Shown piece after piece: positions 10,604 through 20,357 of a stretch of DNA of 47,144 nt; the first letter of the stretch is position 1, and each line of letters begins with the position of its first letter. The position numbers and the translations under genes were made by a program. The notes under the pieces are model-generated. The model was not told the origin of the DNA. It did not search any database and saw only the letters and a list, made by a program, of their open reading frames with translations. Source of the stretch: Achromobacter sp. Bel (GTDB lineage: Bacteria > Pseudomonadota > Gammaproteobacteria > Burkholderiales > Burkholderiaceae_B); the NCBI RefSeq assembly GCF_012928505.1, contig NZ_JABBJN010000048.1, positions 1 to 47,144 of the forward strand, in the 5' to 3' direction.

Positions 10604-11506
10604 ATGAATCTCAAGCAGTTCGAACATCTGTTGGCCGTGGCCGAAGCAGGTTCTTTCAGCCGCGCGGCCGAACGCCTGCATCTGACGCAATCGGCGCTGA
10701 GCCGCAGTGTGCGCCTGCTGGAGGAAGACTTGGGCGCGTTGCTGCTGGACCGCATGGGAAAGCGCACCGAGCTGACGCCCTTGGGCCTGACCGTGGCCGG
10801 CCGCGCGCGGCGCATCCTGTTCGAATCGGCTGAATTGCGCCGCAGCGCGGAATTGGTGACCCACGGGGATCAGGGCACCCTCAGCATCGGCCTGGGCTCG
10901 GGGCCTGGCGCGATGCTGATGACGCCGCTGCTGACGCATGTGGCGCAACGGCACCCGCAACTGCACCTGGAACTCATGCGGGGGCCGCTCGAGGCGCATC
11001 TGGGGCTGCTGCGCGAGCGGCGCCTGGACGCGCTGGTGGTCGATACGCGGGGCATCGTGCCCGCGGCAGATCTGCGCGTGGAGCCGGTCTCGCAGATGCG
11101 AGCCGGCTTCATTTGTCGTCGTGGACACCCCTTGGCCGGGCAGGCGCAGGCGCCGCGTTTCGCCGACATCGCGGCCTATCCCTTGGCGTCCACCTTTCTG
11201 GCGGCCGACACCGAGCGCATCCTGATCGAGCAGTTCGGCATCGAGCCGGATCCGCGCACGTCGGTGCGCCTGCGTTGCGACGAGATCGGCAGTCTGCTTG
11301 AAGCCGTCCGCGTATCCGACGCGGTGTTTCTGGGGATCGTGGGCGCTGCGCGCGCCAGCATTGCAGCCGGCGAGCTCATGGAATTGCCCACCGATCCGCC
11401 GCTGCGCAGCCATGCGCTATTCGCGTTGGTGACCTTGACGGGCCGGACCGAAGCGCCCGCGACGGCGCTGCTGCGCGCATTCATGGCGCAGCGGCTGCAC
11501 GACTGA
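10604..11506 (+). CDS. LysR-family transcriptional regulator
   Basis: A 300-residue regulator with an N-terminal winged helix-turn-helix (MNLKQFEHLLAVAEAGSF, then RAAERLHLTQSALSRSVR) and a C-terminal periplasmic-binding-protein-like effector domain. An AGGAC ribosome site precedes the ATG. It is divergent from the Bug receptor/M20 amidohydrolase pair, the classic position for the local activator; the inducer is presumably a substrate or product of the hydrolase. It converges on the glutathione S-transferase gene with 17 bp between them. Confidence 0.93.
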   Translation: MNLKQFEHLLAVAEAGSFSRAAERLHLTQSALSRSVRLLEEDLGALLLDRMGKRTELTPLGLTVAGRARRILFESAELRRSAELVTHGDQGTLSIGLGSGPGAMLMTPLLTHVAQRHPQLHLELMRGPLEAHLGLLRERRLDALVVDTRGIVPAADLRVEPVSQMRAGFICRRGHPLAGQAQAPRFADIAAYPLASTFLAADTERILIEQFGIEPDPRTSVRLRCDEIGSLLEAVRVSDAVFLGIVGAARASIAAGELMELPTDPPLRSHALFALVTLTGRTEAPATALLRAFMAQRLHD

Positions 11507-11523
11507 GCGGATCGGCCGCCCCG

Positions 11524-12186
11524 TCAGCGGTGCTTGCGGTAGGGCTCGTCTTCGGGAACGAAGGTGGCCTCGGCGCGCGCGTCTCGCATCCATTCCTGCA
11601 TGGCCGGCAGCGCCAGCACTGCGTCCATGTAGTCGCGCACCGGGCCTGCGGCCGTGACGCCATAGGTGGTGAAGCGCGAGACGACCGGCGCGAAGAAGGC
11701 GTCCGCGATTGAGAAAGCCCCGAACAGAAACGGGCCGCCCTGGCCGAATTCGGCCCGCGTGTCGCGCCAGATGGATTGCAGGCGCGCGATGTCCTGCTTC
11801 GCCGCTTCAGGCAGGTCGATGCCGGGCAGGTGGGCTTCGATGTTCATCGGCATGGCCTGGCGCATCGCGGAAAAGCCGCTGTGCATCTGCGCGGCCAGCG
11901 AACGCGCGCGGGCTCGTGCCTTCGCGTCTTTCGGCCAAAGCTGCGCTTCGGGGTGTTGTTCAGCCACGTATTCACAGATGGCCAGGGAATCCCAAACGGC
12001 GAAATCCCTGTCCAGCAGCACGGGCACCAGACCCGCGGGCGACACCGCCCCCACCTGGCGCGTGAACGCTTCCGTGAGGAGTCCGAGCTTTTGCTCGGTA
12101 AAGGCAACGCCCGTGGCGCGCAGGGCGATCCACGGACGCAAGGACCACGAGGAGTAGTTCTTGTTGGCGATGATCAGGGTGTACAT
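11524..12186 (-). CDS. Glutathione S-transferase family protein
   Basis: A 220-residue cytosolic GST with the thioredoxin-like N-terminal domain ([18 protein letters not shown], where a Ser near residue 12 would activate glutathione) and [15 protein letters not shown], the gamma-Glu binding SNAIL-like turn. An alpha-helical C-terminal domain with [18 protein letters not shown] follows. AAGGAA lies just upstream of the start. The specific substrate is not evident. uvrA (minus strand) lies upstream across a 46 bp gap, so read-through from uvrA is possible. Confidence 0.9.
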   Translation of the reverse strand: MYTLIIANKNYSSWSLRPWIALRATGVAFTEQKLGLLTEAFTRQVGAVSPAGLVPVLLDRDFAVWDSLAICEYVAEQHPEAQLWPKDAKARARARSLAAQMHSGFSAMRQAMPMNIEAHLPGIDLPEAAKQDIARLQSIWRDTRAEFGQGGPFLFGAFSIADAFFAPVVSRFTTYGVTAAGPVRDYMDAVLALPAMQEWMRDARAEATFVPEDEPYRKHR

Positions 12187-12232
12187 GCCGCATTTCCTTC
12201 TGCAGGGGGGGCCGGGTTATCCGCTTCAACGT

Positions 12233-15088
12233 TCATCTTTCGGCATTGCGGCGCAGCAGCTTGCCCAGGTACTGCCCGGTGTGGCTGGCCTGCGCGGCCG
12301 CGACGACCTCGGGGGTGCCTTGCGCCACGACGTAGCCGCCGCCGTCGCCGCCTTCCGGACCCATGTCGATCAACCAGTCGGCCGTCTTGATGACGTCCAG
12401 GTTGTGTTCGATGATGAGTACGGTATTGCCGCTGTCGACCAGCTGGTTCAACACCTGCAACAGTAGCTCGATATCCCGGAAATGCAAGCCGGTGGTGGGT
12501 TCGTCCAGGATGTATAGCGTGCGCCCGGTGCTGCGGCGTGACAGCTCCAGGGACAGCTTCACGCGTTGCGCTTCGCCGCCCGACAGCGTGGTCGCGCTTT
12601 GGCCCAGGCGAATATAGGACAGACCGACGTCGATCAACGTGTGCAGCTTGCGGGAAATCGCGGGCACGGACTCGAAATACTCCAGCGCCTGCTCGACCGT
12701 CAGGTCCAGCACTTCGCTGATGTTGCGGCCGCGGTACCGGATCTCAAGCGTTTCGCGGTTGTAGCGCTTGCCGTGGCAGACGTCGCAAGGCACGTACATG
12801 TCGGGCAGGAAATGCATTTCGACTTTGACCACGCCGTCGCCCTGGCAGGCCTCGCATCGGCCGCCCTTGACGTTGAAGCTGAAACGGCCGGGGTCGTAGC
12901 CGCGCGTGCGTGCTTCCGGTACGCCGGCGAACAGCTCGCGGATGGGCGTGAACAGGCCCGTGTAGGTGGCCGGATTGCTGCGCGGCGTGCGGCCGATGGG
13001 GCTTTGGTCCACGCTGATGATCTTGTCGAAGTTCTCCAGCCCCTGCATGGATACGTAGGGGGCGGGCTCGCTTTGCGCATGGTGCAGCTGGCGCGACACC
13101 GCGACCGCCAGCGTGTCGTTGACGAGGGTGGACTTGCCGGACCCCGACACGCCCGTCACGCACACCAGCCGCCCGGCCGGAATGCGCAGTTCCACGTCTT
13201 TCAGGTTGTTGCCGCTGGCGCCGGTCAGGGTCAGCCACGGCAATTCGTCGTTGACGGGACGGCGCGGCGGGATCGCGATTTCGCGCGCGCCGCTCAGGTA
13301 TTGGCCCGTCAGCGAATTCGGGTCGCGCTGAACGGTTTCGGGGTCGCCTTGCGACACGACTTCGCCGCCGTGCTCGCCCGCGCCGGGCCCCATGTCCACG
13401 ACCCAGTCGGCCATGCGGATCATGTCCTCGTCGTGCTCGACGACGATGACGCTGTTGCCCAGGTCGCGCAGGTGCTGCAAGGTGCCGATCAGGCGGTCGT
13501 TGTCGCGCTGGTGCAGGCCGATGGAGGGCTCGTCCAGTACGTACATCACGCCGGTCAGCCCCGAACCGATCTGGCTGGCCAGTCGGATGCGCTGCGCTTC
13601 ACCGCCCGAGATTGTGTCGGCGCTGCGGTCCAGCGACAGGTAGTTCAGGCCGACGTTGTTCAGGAAACTGAGCCGCGCTTCGATTTCACGCACGATGCGC
13701 TGCGCGATCTCTTGTTTGGCGCCGGTCAGGTTCAGGTCGCGGAACCAGGCCAGGCAGGCGGACAGCGGCATGGCCTCGACTTCGTAGATGGCCTGGCCAT
13801 GGCGTTCGCCGCCGCGCGGATCGTGGCCGATCAGCACATTGCGGGCTTCGGGACGCAGGCGCGAGCCGGCGCAGTCCGGGCAGGTCTTGATATTGCGGTA
13901 CTTGCCCAATTCTTCGCGCACCGTGGCCGAATCCGTTTCGCGCCAGCGGCGCTCCAGGTTCGGGATGACGCCTTCGAACGTGTGGCGCTTGACCGTGCTG
14001 CGGCCCTTCTCGTTCAGGTAAAGGAACGAGATCTCTTCTTCGCCGGAGCCGTACAGCACCTTGTCGCGCAGCGCTTCGGGCAGCTCTTCGAAGGGGGCTT
14101 CGATGTCGAATTCGTAATGCGCCGCCAGGCTGGTCAGGAGCGAATGCGTGAACGCGTTGCGGCGGTCCCAGCCGCGGATCGCGCCGGCGGCCAGGCTCAG
14201 TTCCGGGAAGGCGACGACGCGTTTCGGGTCGAAGAAGCCCACTTGGCCGATGCCGTCGCAACTGGGGCAGGCGCCCATCGGATTGTTGAAGCTGAACAGC
14301 CGCGGTTCCAGTTCCGGCAGGCTGTGGCTGCACACCGGGCAGGCGTAGCGGCTGGAGAAGACCTGTTCGCGTTCGCTGTCCATGTCCAGCGCCAGCGCGC
14401 GGCCGTCGGCCAGCTGCAGGGCGGTTTCAAAGCTCTCAGCCAGGCGCTGCTTGCTTTCGGGTTTGATGCGCAGACGGTCGATGACGACGTCGATGTCGTG
14501 CTTCTCGGTCTTTTTCAACGGCGCCATGCCGTCGATTTCCACCAGTTGCCCGTCGATGCGCAGCCGCACGTAGCCTTGCGCTTGCAGGCTGGCGCATTCG
14601 TCCTCGAAGCTGCCTTTCTTGCCGCGGGCGATGGGCGCCAGCACGGCCAGGCGCGTCTCCGGCGTCCAGCCCAGCACCGCGTCCACCATCTGGCTGACGC
14701 TTTGCGCTTGCAGCGGCAGGCCGTGGTCCGGGCAGTAGGGCGTGCCCACGCGTGCGTACAAGAGGCGCAGGTAATCGTGGATCTCGGTGATGGTGCCGAC
14801 CGTGGAGCGCGGGTTGTGCCCCGCGGCCTTCTGCTCGATCGAGATGGCCGGCGACAGGCCTTCGATCAGGTCCACGTCCGGCTTGTCCATCAGCTGGAGA
14901 AATTGGCGGGCGTACGCGGACAGGCTTTCCACGTAACGTCGTTGGCCCTCCGCATACAGCGTATCGAACGCCAGCGACGACTTGCCCGAGCCGGACAGGC
15001 CGGTGACGACCACCAGTTTGTGGCGCGGCAGGTCCAGCGAGACGTTCTTGAGATTGTGGGTGCGTGCACCCCGGATGCGTATTGTCAC
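12233..15088 (-). CDS. uvrA: Excinuclease ABC subunit A
   Basis: The damage-recognition ATPase of nucleotide excision repair. It has two ABC modules: Walker A motifs GLSGSGKSS and GVSGSGKST, signature motifs [17 protein letters not shown] and [12 protein letters not shown], and Walker B runs ending [12 protein letters not shown] and [12 protein letters not shown]. Cysteine pairs of the zinc modules read CPVC...CPSC and CEAC...CDVC. I set the start at GTG 15088 ([16 protein letters not shown]), which gives 951 residues, close to E. coli UvrA at 940; the open frame continues another 32 codons to 15184 without family-like sequence. No clear LexA box is visible upstream. Confidence 0.95.
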   Translation of the reverse strand: MTIRIRGARTHNLKNVSLDLPRHKLVVVTGLSGSGKSSLAFDTLYAEGQRRYVESLSAYARQFLQLMDKPDVDLIEGLSPAISIEQKAAGHNPRSTVGTITEIHDYLRLLYARVGTPYCPDHGLPLQAQSVSQMVDAVLGWTPETRLAVLAPIARGKKGSFEDECASLQAQGYVRLRIDGQLVEIDGMAPLKKTEKHDIDVVIDRLRIKPESKQRLAESFETALQLADGRALALDMDSEREQVFSSRYACPVCSHSLPELEPRLFSFNNPMGACPSCDGIGQVGFFDPKRVVAFPELSLAAGAIRGWDRRNAFTHSLLTSLAAHYEFDIEAPFEELPEALRDKVLYGSGEEEISFLYLNEKGRSTVKRHTFEGVIPNLERRWRETDSATVREELGKYRNIKTCPDCAGSRLRPEARNVLIGHDPRGGERHGQAIYEVEAMPLSACLAWFRDLNLTGAKQEIAQRIVREIEARLSFLNNVGLNYLSLDRSADTISGGEAQRIRLASQIGSGLTGVMYVLDEPSIGLHQRDNDRLIGTLQHLRDLGNSVIVVEHDEDMIRMADWVVDMGPGAGEHGGEVVSQGDPETVQRDPNSLTGQYLSGAREIAIPPRRPVNDELPWLTLTGASGNNLKDVELRIPAGRLVCVTGVSGSGKSTLVNDTLAVAVSRQLHHAQSEPAPYVSMQGLENFDKIISVDQSPIGRTPRSNPATYTGLFTPIRELFAGVPEARTRGYDPGRFSFNVKGGRCEACQGDGVVKVEMHFLPDMYVPCDVCHGKRYNRETLEIRYRGRNISEVLDLTVEQALEYFESVPAISRKLHTLIDVGLSYIRLGQSATTLSGGEAQRVKLSLELSRRSTGRTLYILDEPTTGLHFRDIELLLQVLNQLVDSGNTVLIIEHNLDVIKTADWLIDMGPEGGDGGGYVVAQGTPEVVAAAQASHTGQYLGKLLRRNAER

Positions 15089-15280
15089 GTCGGTCGGGCG
15101 TCCATAGGCTCTTTTAAGCGGTTTCAAAGGCCAACTTGGTACTATAGCGCGCCGAATCCCCCCGCGTTCAGGGTAGTCCGTCAAGTTGGACTGAACCGGG
15201 TCCGGCGCGGCACCGCTAGATCAGACCGTGAGCGTGTGACATTCACGCGCGCCCGCCCTTGTCATTGTTGAAATTTCCGC

Positions 15281-16465
15281 ATGCCGGCAGATACCAGACT
15301 GAAATTGACCCCATCCGAGCGCCGCGCCAGTATTGCGCTGGCCGGCCTGTTCGCCGCGCGGATGCTGGGGTTGTTCCTGTTGCTGCCGGTGTTCGCCGTG
15401 GCGGCCGCCGGGTTGCCGGGCGGCAACGACCCGGCCCGCGTCGGTCTGGCGCTGGGCATGTACGGGCTGACCCAGGCTTTCATGCAGATCCCCTTCGGGC
15501 TGGCGTCCGACCGCTGGGGCCGCCGCCCGGTCGTGCTGTTCGGCCTGCTGCTGTTCGTGGCGGGCAGCATCGTCTGCGCCCAGGCGACGGACGTTTATTG
15601 GATCACCATCGGTCGCGCCATCCAGGGGGCGGGCGCCATTTCCGCCGCCGTCACGGCCTGGCTGGCCGACGCCACCCGCGACGAGGTGCGCACGCGCGCC
15701 ATGGCCATGGTGGGCGGATCGATCGGCCTGTCGTTCGCCGTGTCGCTCGTCCTGGCGCCCGTGCTGGTGGGCTGGTGGGGCCTGTCGGGCCTGTTCTGGA
15801 CCATCGCCTGTCTGGGCGTCATCTGCCTGGCCGTGGCGCGCTTTGCCGTGCCGGTGGTGCCGCGCACGCAGGCCCGCACCATGCAGGCGGCCAATGCCCG
15901 TGCAGTCCTGACCCATCGGGACCTGTTGCGCCTGAATTTCGGCGTGTTCGTGCTGCATTTGATTCAGGTGTCACTGTTTGTTGTCGTGCCGGCCCTGCTG
16001 GCCAAGGTCGGCGGCCTGGACGCGCGCGAGCTCTGGAAAGTCTATTTGCCTGTCATTCTGGTGTCGTTCGTACTGATGGTGCCGGTGGTGTTCATTGCGG
16101 AAAAGCGCCGTGCGCACCGGGGCGCCTTGCGCGCCGCCGTGGCGGGGCTGGTGGCGGTGTGCGCCTTGCTGCCAGCGGCCAGCCACGGCTTTTACACGCT
16201 GGCCATCGCACTGACGGGATTCTTCGTGGCCTTCAACGTACTGGAAGCGCTGCAGCCGTCGCTGGTGTCGCGCGTGGCCCCGCAGGCCTACAAGGGCCTG
16301 GCGCTGGGCTTCTACAACACGGCCCAGGCCGCAGGCCTGTTCGCAGGCGGCGCATTGGGCGGTTGGCTGGCGTCGTATTCAGGCGCCAGCGCCGTTTTCA
16401 TCGGCGCCGCCGTCCTGTCCGCGGTTTGGCTGGCCGTGACGTGGGCGCTAAGGCCCCTGGCCTGA
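15281..16465 (+). CDS. MFS transporter
   Basis: A 394-residue major facilitator with about 12 hydrophobic helices and the loop 2-3 motif A (LASDRWGRRPV). The helix-4 GRAIQGAGAISAAVTAWLADATRDEVR segment is typical of drug:H+ exporters of the YajR type, but without the C-terminal domain of YajR. The start ATG has no strong ribosome site. It lies between uvrA (divergent) and ssb (same strand), a conserved neighbourhood in Bordetella relatives. The transported compound is unknown. Confidence 0.9.
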   Translation: MPADTRLKLTPSERRASIALAGLFAARMLGLFLLLPVFAVAAAGLPGGNDPARVGLALGMYGLTQAFMQIPFGLASDRWGRRPVVLFGLLLFVAGSIVCAQATDVYWITIGRAIQGAGAISAAVTAWLADATRDEVRTRAMAMVGGSIGLSFAVSLVLAPVLVGWWGLSGLFWTIACLGVICLAVARFAVPVVPRTQARTMQAANARAVLTHRDLLRLNFGVFVLHLIQVSLFVVVPALLAKVGGLDARELWKVYLPVILVSFVLMVPVVFIAEKRRAHRGALRAAVAGLVAVCALLPAASHGFYTLAIALTGFFVAFNVLEALQPSLVSRVAPQAYKGLALGFYNTAQAAGLFAGGALGGWLASYSGASAVFIGAAVLSAVWLAVTWALRPLA

Positions 16466-16579
16466 GCCTGACGGGGATGCGTCCCCGACGGTGCCGGAAA
16501 GTCGCTGATTGTGTCGCCTACGGCGGTCAACGGCCCCGAATTCGTTTTCCGTACGGGACGGATTTGTCACCAATGGCGT

Positions 16580-16609
16580 TTGGCGCGGCGGGCGCTTTTC
16601 GTCGATAAT
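16580..16609 (+). promoter_or_regulatory. Candidate sigma70 promoter for ssb
   Basis: TTGGCG, an 18-base spacer, then GATAAT, about 155 bp upstream of the ssb start. This is the best match in the 300-bp gap between the MFS gene and ssb. Confidence 0.35.
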
Positions 16610-16639
16610 ACGTACCAAATTAGGGCTTCACCCGGCGTC

Positions 16640-16664
16640 GCCGGTCATCGTTGCGGTGACCGGC
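16640..16664 (+). other. Hairpin in the ssb leader
   Basis: GCCGGTCA/TGACCGGC with a 9-base loop, about 100 bases before the ssb start and downstream of the candidate promoter. It has no T-run, so it could be a leader structure or the MFS terminator. Nothing else is seen in the 16466-16765 gap. Confidence 0.45.
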
Positions 16665-16765
16665 GTGTTTCATGAAGCCGGTCTTCAACATCGCTTTTTA
16701 TGTTGTTGCCGGCGCGCTCGCGGCAACGCACAGGCGCAGGCTGTCAACAACAGAGGGACAACGGC

Positions 16766-17287
16766 ATGGCATCGGTTAACAAAGTCATTCTTGTGGGCAA
16801 TCTGGGGCGCGACCCGGAAGTCCGCTACAGCCCCGACGGGGCGGCAATCTGCAACATGTCGATCGCCACCACTTCGTCCTGGAAAGACAAGGCCAGCGGC
16901 GAAAAGCGCGAAGAAACCGAATGGCACCGCGTCGTCATGTACAACCGCCTGGCTGAAATTGCCGGCGAATACCTGAAGAAGGGCCGTTCGGTCTACATCG
17001 AAGGCCGCCTGAAGACGCGTAAGTGGCAAGACAAGGACACCGGCGCTGATCGCTACAGCACCGAAGTCGTCGCCGACCAGATGCAAATGCTGGGCGGCCG
17101 TGAAGACGGCGGCGGCGGTGGCGCAAGCTTCGGCGGTGGTGGCGGCTACGACGACGCACCGTCGCGTCCGCAGCAGCAGCGTGCCCCGGCGCAACGCCCG
17201 GCGCCCCAACAGCGCCCGGCCCCCGCAGCGGCTCCTGCCAGCAGCGGCGCCAATCTGGCAGATATGGACGACGACATTCCGTTCTAA
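16766..17287 (+). CDS. ssb: Single-stranded DNA-binding protein
   Basis: SSB binds single-stranded DNA as a tetramer and recruits repair and replication proteins. The 173-residue product has the OB fold ([20 protein letters not shown], then [21 protein letters not shown]), a Gly-rich then Pro/Gln/Ala-rich linker, and the acidic tip DMDDDIPF that docks partner proteins. I set the start at ATG 16766, preceded by AGAGGG at 16752-16757; the frame is open upstream but not SSB-like. Its position near uvrA is the common divergent arrangement, here with an MFS gene inserted. Confidence 0.97.
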   Translation: MASVNKVILVGNLGRDPEVRYSPDGAAICNMSIATTSSWKDKASGEKREETEWHRVVMYNRLAEIAGEYLKKGRSVYIEGRLKTRKWQDKDTGADRYSTEVVADQMQMLGGREDGGGGGASFGGGGGYDDAPSRPQQQRAPAQRPAPQQRPAPAAAPASSGANLADMDDDIPF

Positions 17288-17303
17288 TCACGCGCTCTAA
17301 AGA

Positions 17304-17346
17304 AGCGGCCGTCGAGTTTGCGTTGGTAAAGCGGCCGCTCTTCTCT
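17304..17346 (+). terminator. Terminator of ssb
   Basis: AGCGGCCG at 17304-17311 pairs with CGGCCGCT at 17332-17339 across a 20-base loop, followed by a pyrimidine/T-rich stretch. The long loop makes it somewhat atypical. Confidence 0.6.
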
Positions 17347-17686
17347 TTCTCTCCCTCCCCCAAGCAAATCGCAGATGCCCGGCCCGCGTCCTCAGCACGC
17401 CGGGCGGCATCCTGGGTTGTGCCCGGGCGCTCGGGATTGACCGCAGCGGATCGCGGATTCCAGATCGAACGCATCGATATGAAGACACGCCGGCAGGCCC
17501 GGTAGTACCATTCCGATTACAAAAAATATCTAGTTGTGTGTAACCCCCCAGCGCGCATCGGGAAGTACGCACGAATGCTGAAACGTTCACGTATTTTTAT
17601 GTTGCAGCAAATTCATATCGTTGCCATTGCGGGTCGGAGACTTGTCTTTCCACGCTTTCTGTTCAATCAAATAATCTAAACGTTAC

Positions 17687-17715
17687 TTGCCGGCTGGTTA
17701 TCCCGCTGCTACGCT
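17687..17715 (+). promoter_or_regulatory. Candidate promoter of the polysaccharide locus
   Basis: TTGCCG, 17-base spacer, TACGCT, 89 bp upstream of the first gene of the locus. The surrounding gap (17288-17803) is markedly richer in A+T than the flanking genes; I see no gene in it. No JUMPstart/ops sequence was recognised. Confidence 0.4.
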
Positions 17716-17803
17716 TTTCCTCGATCAAATGAGTGTTGCGGAAAAGTGACAGCACCAGGTCTGTGGCCGAAGGGGCAGGGGCGTCGCCAAGCAAAGGATA
17801 TTT

Positions 17804-18715
17804 ATGCAGGATGAGAATTACTCCCGGAATGTCACGACGGGCGATGGTGCCGCGGCCTCGACGGCGAAGTCTGAAGACATATTCCCGATGGACTTCATTG
17901 GAAATATGTTCCGTAACTGGAAGATATTGGTTATCGCGGCGTTATTGGGAGGCGCCTGTGCAGTAGGCGCCTATTTTTATGCCACGCCAAAATGGCAAGC
18001 CCGCCTGCTAATCCAAGTGGGTAAAGTGTCGGCAAGCGCGGAACGCGACAGCACACTTATCGAAGGCGTCAGCCAGACAGCCTATCGAATCCGCAGCAAG
18101 GAATTCGTCGATGCCGTGATTAGATCGACGGGTTATACGCAGACGGGCGCCGGCGAGGCTGAACCGCCGGAAGTCAGGCTGTTCCGCAGTTCATTGCGGC
18201 CGAGCGACATCGCGGGTACCGATTTCCTGAAAGTGGAGTTTCTCGGTTATTCACGTGAGCAGTTGAAAAAATATGCCGATGCACTGGCGCAACAACTTTA
18301 TGCTGCACATAACCATGTTCCGGATGCGCTGAAAGCTGAATTGAAATCAGCTCAGGAAAAGAATAAAAATGAACTCGCCGCGGCTGAGGCGACGTATGAC
18401 CGTCTGACGAAGGCATTCGGCAATGTGCAGCAGCAGCCGCAAGATGCGCAATTGCTTTCTGCGTCTGTCTTGACCGCGCAGGTTCAGAACAGTGCGGCGT
18501 TGATTGAATCGTTGCGAAAAGTCCAGCGGGACCTGGACCGCCGGGCATTCCCCACGAATTTGTATCCCACGGTTATTTCCCAGTTGGAAATCGATGACCG
18601 GCCGGCTTCGCCGAAACTCAAGTTCTTCTTGCTTGCCGGTTTGGCCTTTGGTTTTTTCTGTGGATTCATATTTTCTATTTTCCGCAAGACAACCCGATTG
18701 GATCGATTGCGCTGA
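17804..18715 (+). CDS. Wzz-type chain-length determinant protein
   Basis: A 303-residue inner-membrane protein with the Wzz (polysaccharide co-polymerase) plan: a cytoplasmic N-terminus, membrane helix 1 at about 40-60 (WKILVIAALLGGACAVGAYF), a long periplasmic region with coiled-coil-like helices, and membrane helix 2 near 274-294 (FFLLAGLAFGFFCGFIFSIF). It has no C-terminal tyrosine-kinase domain, so it resembles O-antigen Wzz rather than capsule BY-kinases. AAGGA precedes the ATG. It is first in the polysaccharide locus. Base composition is more A+T-rich than neighbouring housekeeping genes, in keeping with transfer of such loci. Confidence 0.85.
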   Translation: MQDENYSRNVTTGDGAAASTAKSEDIFPMDFIGNMFRNWKILVIAALLGGACAVGAYFYATPKWQARLLIQVGKVSASAERDSTLIEGVSQTAYRIRSKEFVDAVIRSTGYTQTGAGEAEPPEVRLFRSSLRPSDIAGTDFLKVEFLGYSREQLKKYADALAQQLYAAHNHVPDALKAELKSAQEKNKNELAAAEATYDRLTKAFGNVQQQPQDAQLLSASVLTAQVQNSAALIESLRKVQRDLDRRAFPTNLYPTVISQLEIDDRPASPKLKFFLLAGLAFGFFCGFIFSIFRKTTRLDRLR

Positions 18716-18911
18716 CGTTTGCATGCCCCGGCCATTCTCGAAGAAAGGCATTCCGCCTGATGGCGGACTCGGGGCACGGCAATATGCGGCTTGTGGCAGT
18801 GCCTGAATCCAGGTCGAGCCGCCGATAATCCCCGTTGCATCGACGGAACGGGGAAAAAGGGCCGACAACGGTTTTGGCGTTGCGCGTAATGAACTTTGCC
18901 TTGGTTGGCTC

Positions 18912-20357
18912 GTGAAACTAGTCAGACATTCCCTCTATAACTTGATGGGCCTCGGGCTGCCGCTCGTCGTGGCGGTATTCAGCATTCCCGTGCTGATCAA
19001 AGAGCTGGGCGACGCCAGGTTCGGGCTGCTGACATTGATCTGGGCCGTCGTCAGTTACCTGAGCCTGTTCGATCTGGGGTTGGGCCGAGCGCTGACCCAG
19101 CAGCTGGCAGTGATGCTTGCGGGCAAGGAACGCCACCGGGTCGGTGCGCTGGTCACGACCGCGATGACCGTGATCACGGTCTTTGGCGTGGTGGCGGGCG
19201 TCCTGATGGCGGCGCTTGGCCCGTGGGGGCTCGGATTCATCCAGTCCATCCCCGACCGTCAGGAAGCGATCAACGCCATATGGATCATGGCCCTTGCCAT
19301 GCCCACCGTCGTATTGACATCCGGTTTCCGCGGAATACTCGAGGCGCGGCACGCGTTCGCGATCGTCAATATCATCCGGTTGCCGATGGGGTTGTTGACC
19401 TTTCTCGGGCCCCTGGCGGTGGTGATGTACGGCACGCCCCGATTGGATGTGATAACCATCGTGCTGGCTGGCGGACGCGTCGTGACCTGTGCGCTGCACG
19501 CTTGGTACGCCAAGCGTGTGTTGCCCGACGACGCGGGCAGGCTGCACTTCGACAGGACGCTGATCGGACCGTTGTGCAGCTCTGGGGGCTGGATGACTGT
19601 CAGCAACGTCGTCAGTCCGCTGATGAGCTACGCCGACCGGTTCATCGTCGGTGCGGTGCTGTCCTCGGCCGCGGTCGCCTATTACGTCACGCCTCAGGAA
19701 CTGATCACCAAGCTGTCGATTCTGCCGAATGCGCTGACCGCCGTGTTGTTTCCGACCCTGGCCGCGCAGATCGCGCGGCGGGACGAGGCCGCGATCGCGT
19801 TGATAAGAAAAGCGGTGGTCTGGATATTCCTGGCGTTACTGCCCGTCACCGCGGCCATCGCCCTATTCTCCAAAGAACTTCTTGTGCTGTGGGTCGGCGA
19901 GGCCTTCGCCTCGCAGAGCTATGTCTTGCTGCAGATATTCTCGGCGGGCATGTTCATCACCTGCATCGCCCAGATTCCCTTCACCGTCATCCAGGGGGCG
20001 GGGCGATCGCATTTGACGGCGATCATCCATGTCATCGAAGCCCCGTTGTTCCTGATATCGCTGGTTGTCCTGTCCCGCCATTATGGTTTGACGGGGGCGG
20101 CCATCGCCTGGTTCCTGCGCGTGGCCATCGATGCCGTCCTCATGTTCTGGGGGGCAAAGGTCGCGTTGAACCGATCGATGTTCTCGGGGTCGAGCAGGAA
20201 CGTGCTGTTGATTTCGCTATTCGCGGTGGCGGGATTCGCCGGGGTAGCGATTCCCGGCATGTTGGCGCGTGCCGCATGGGTGGCCGGCGTTGTCGCCCTG
20301 GTGTTGTTGATCGCATACCTGACAGGCTTTCGCGGCCGGCCGGAGGTGCGTGCGTGA
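18912..20357 (+). CDS. Wzx-like polysaccharide flippase
   Basis: A 481-residue protein with 12-14 hydrophobic helices of the MATE/MOP polysaccharide-transporter type (HSLYNLMGLGLPLVVAVFSI near the N-terminus). It probably flips the lipid-linked repeat unit across the inner membrane. It begins with GTG. The 196-bp gap after the Wzz-like gene holds no visible gene. Its stop overlaps the next start (GTGA), so polymerase synthesis is coupled to it. Confidence 0.85.
   Translation: MKLVRHSLYNLMGLGLPLVVAVFSIPVLIKELGDARFGLLTLIWAVVSYLSLFDLGLGRALTQQLAVMLAGKERHRVGALVTTAMTVITVFGVVAGVLMAALGPWGLGFIQSIPDRQEAINAIWIMALAMPTVVLTSGFRGILEARHAFAIVNIIRLPMGLLTFLGPLAVVMYGTPRLDVITIVLAGGRVVTCALHAWYAKRVLPDDAGRLHFDRTLIGPLCSSGGWMTVSNVVSPLMSYADRFIVGAVLSSAAVAYYVTPQELITKLSILPNALTAVLFPTLAAQIARRDEAAIALIRKAVVWIFLALLPVTAAIALFSKELLVLWVGEAFASQSYVLLQIFSAGMFITCIAQIPFTVIQGAGRSHLTAIIHVIEAPLFLISLVVLSRHYGLTGAAIAWFLRVAIDAVLMFWGAKVALNRSMFSGSSRNVLLISLFAVAGFAGVAIPGMLARAAWVAGVVALVLLIAYLTGFRGRPEVRA

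Noticed and set aside
15089..15184. 32-codon N-terminal extension of UvrA
   Set aside because: UvrA family proteins begin at the [12 protein letters not shown] segment. The extension has no family sequence, so GTG 15088 is preferred.
12566..15271. 901-codon plus-strand open frame opposite uvrA
   Set aside because: Wholly antisense to uvrA, whose motifs are intact. The composition is typical of GC-rich shadow frames.
17323..17505. 60-codon frame in the gap after ssb
   Set aside because: It overlaps the ssb terminator and has no ribosome site or protein-like features.
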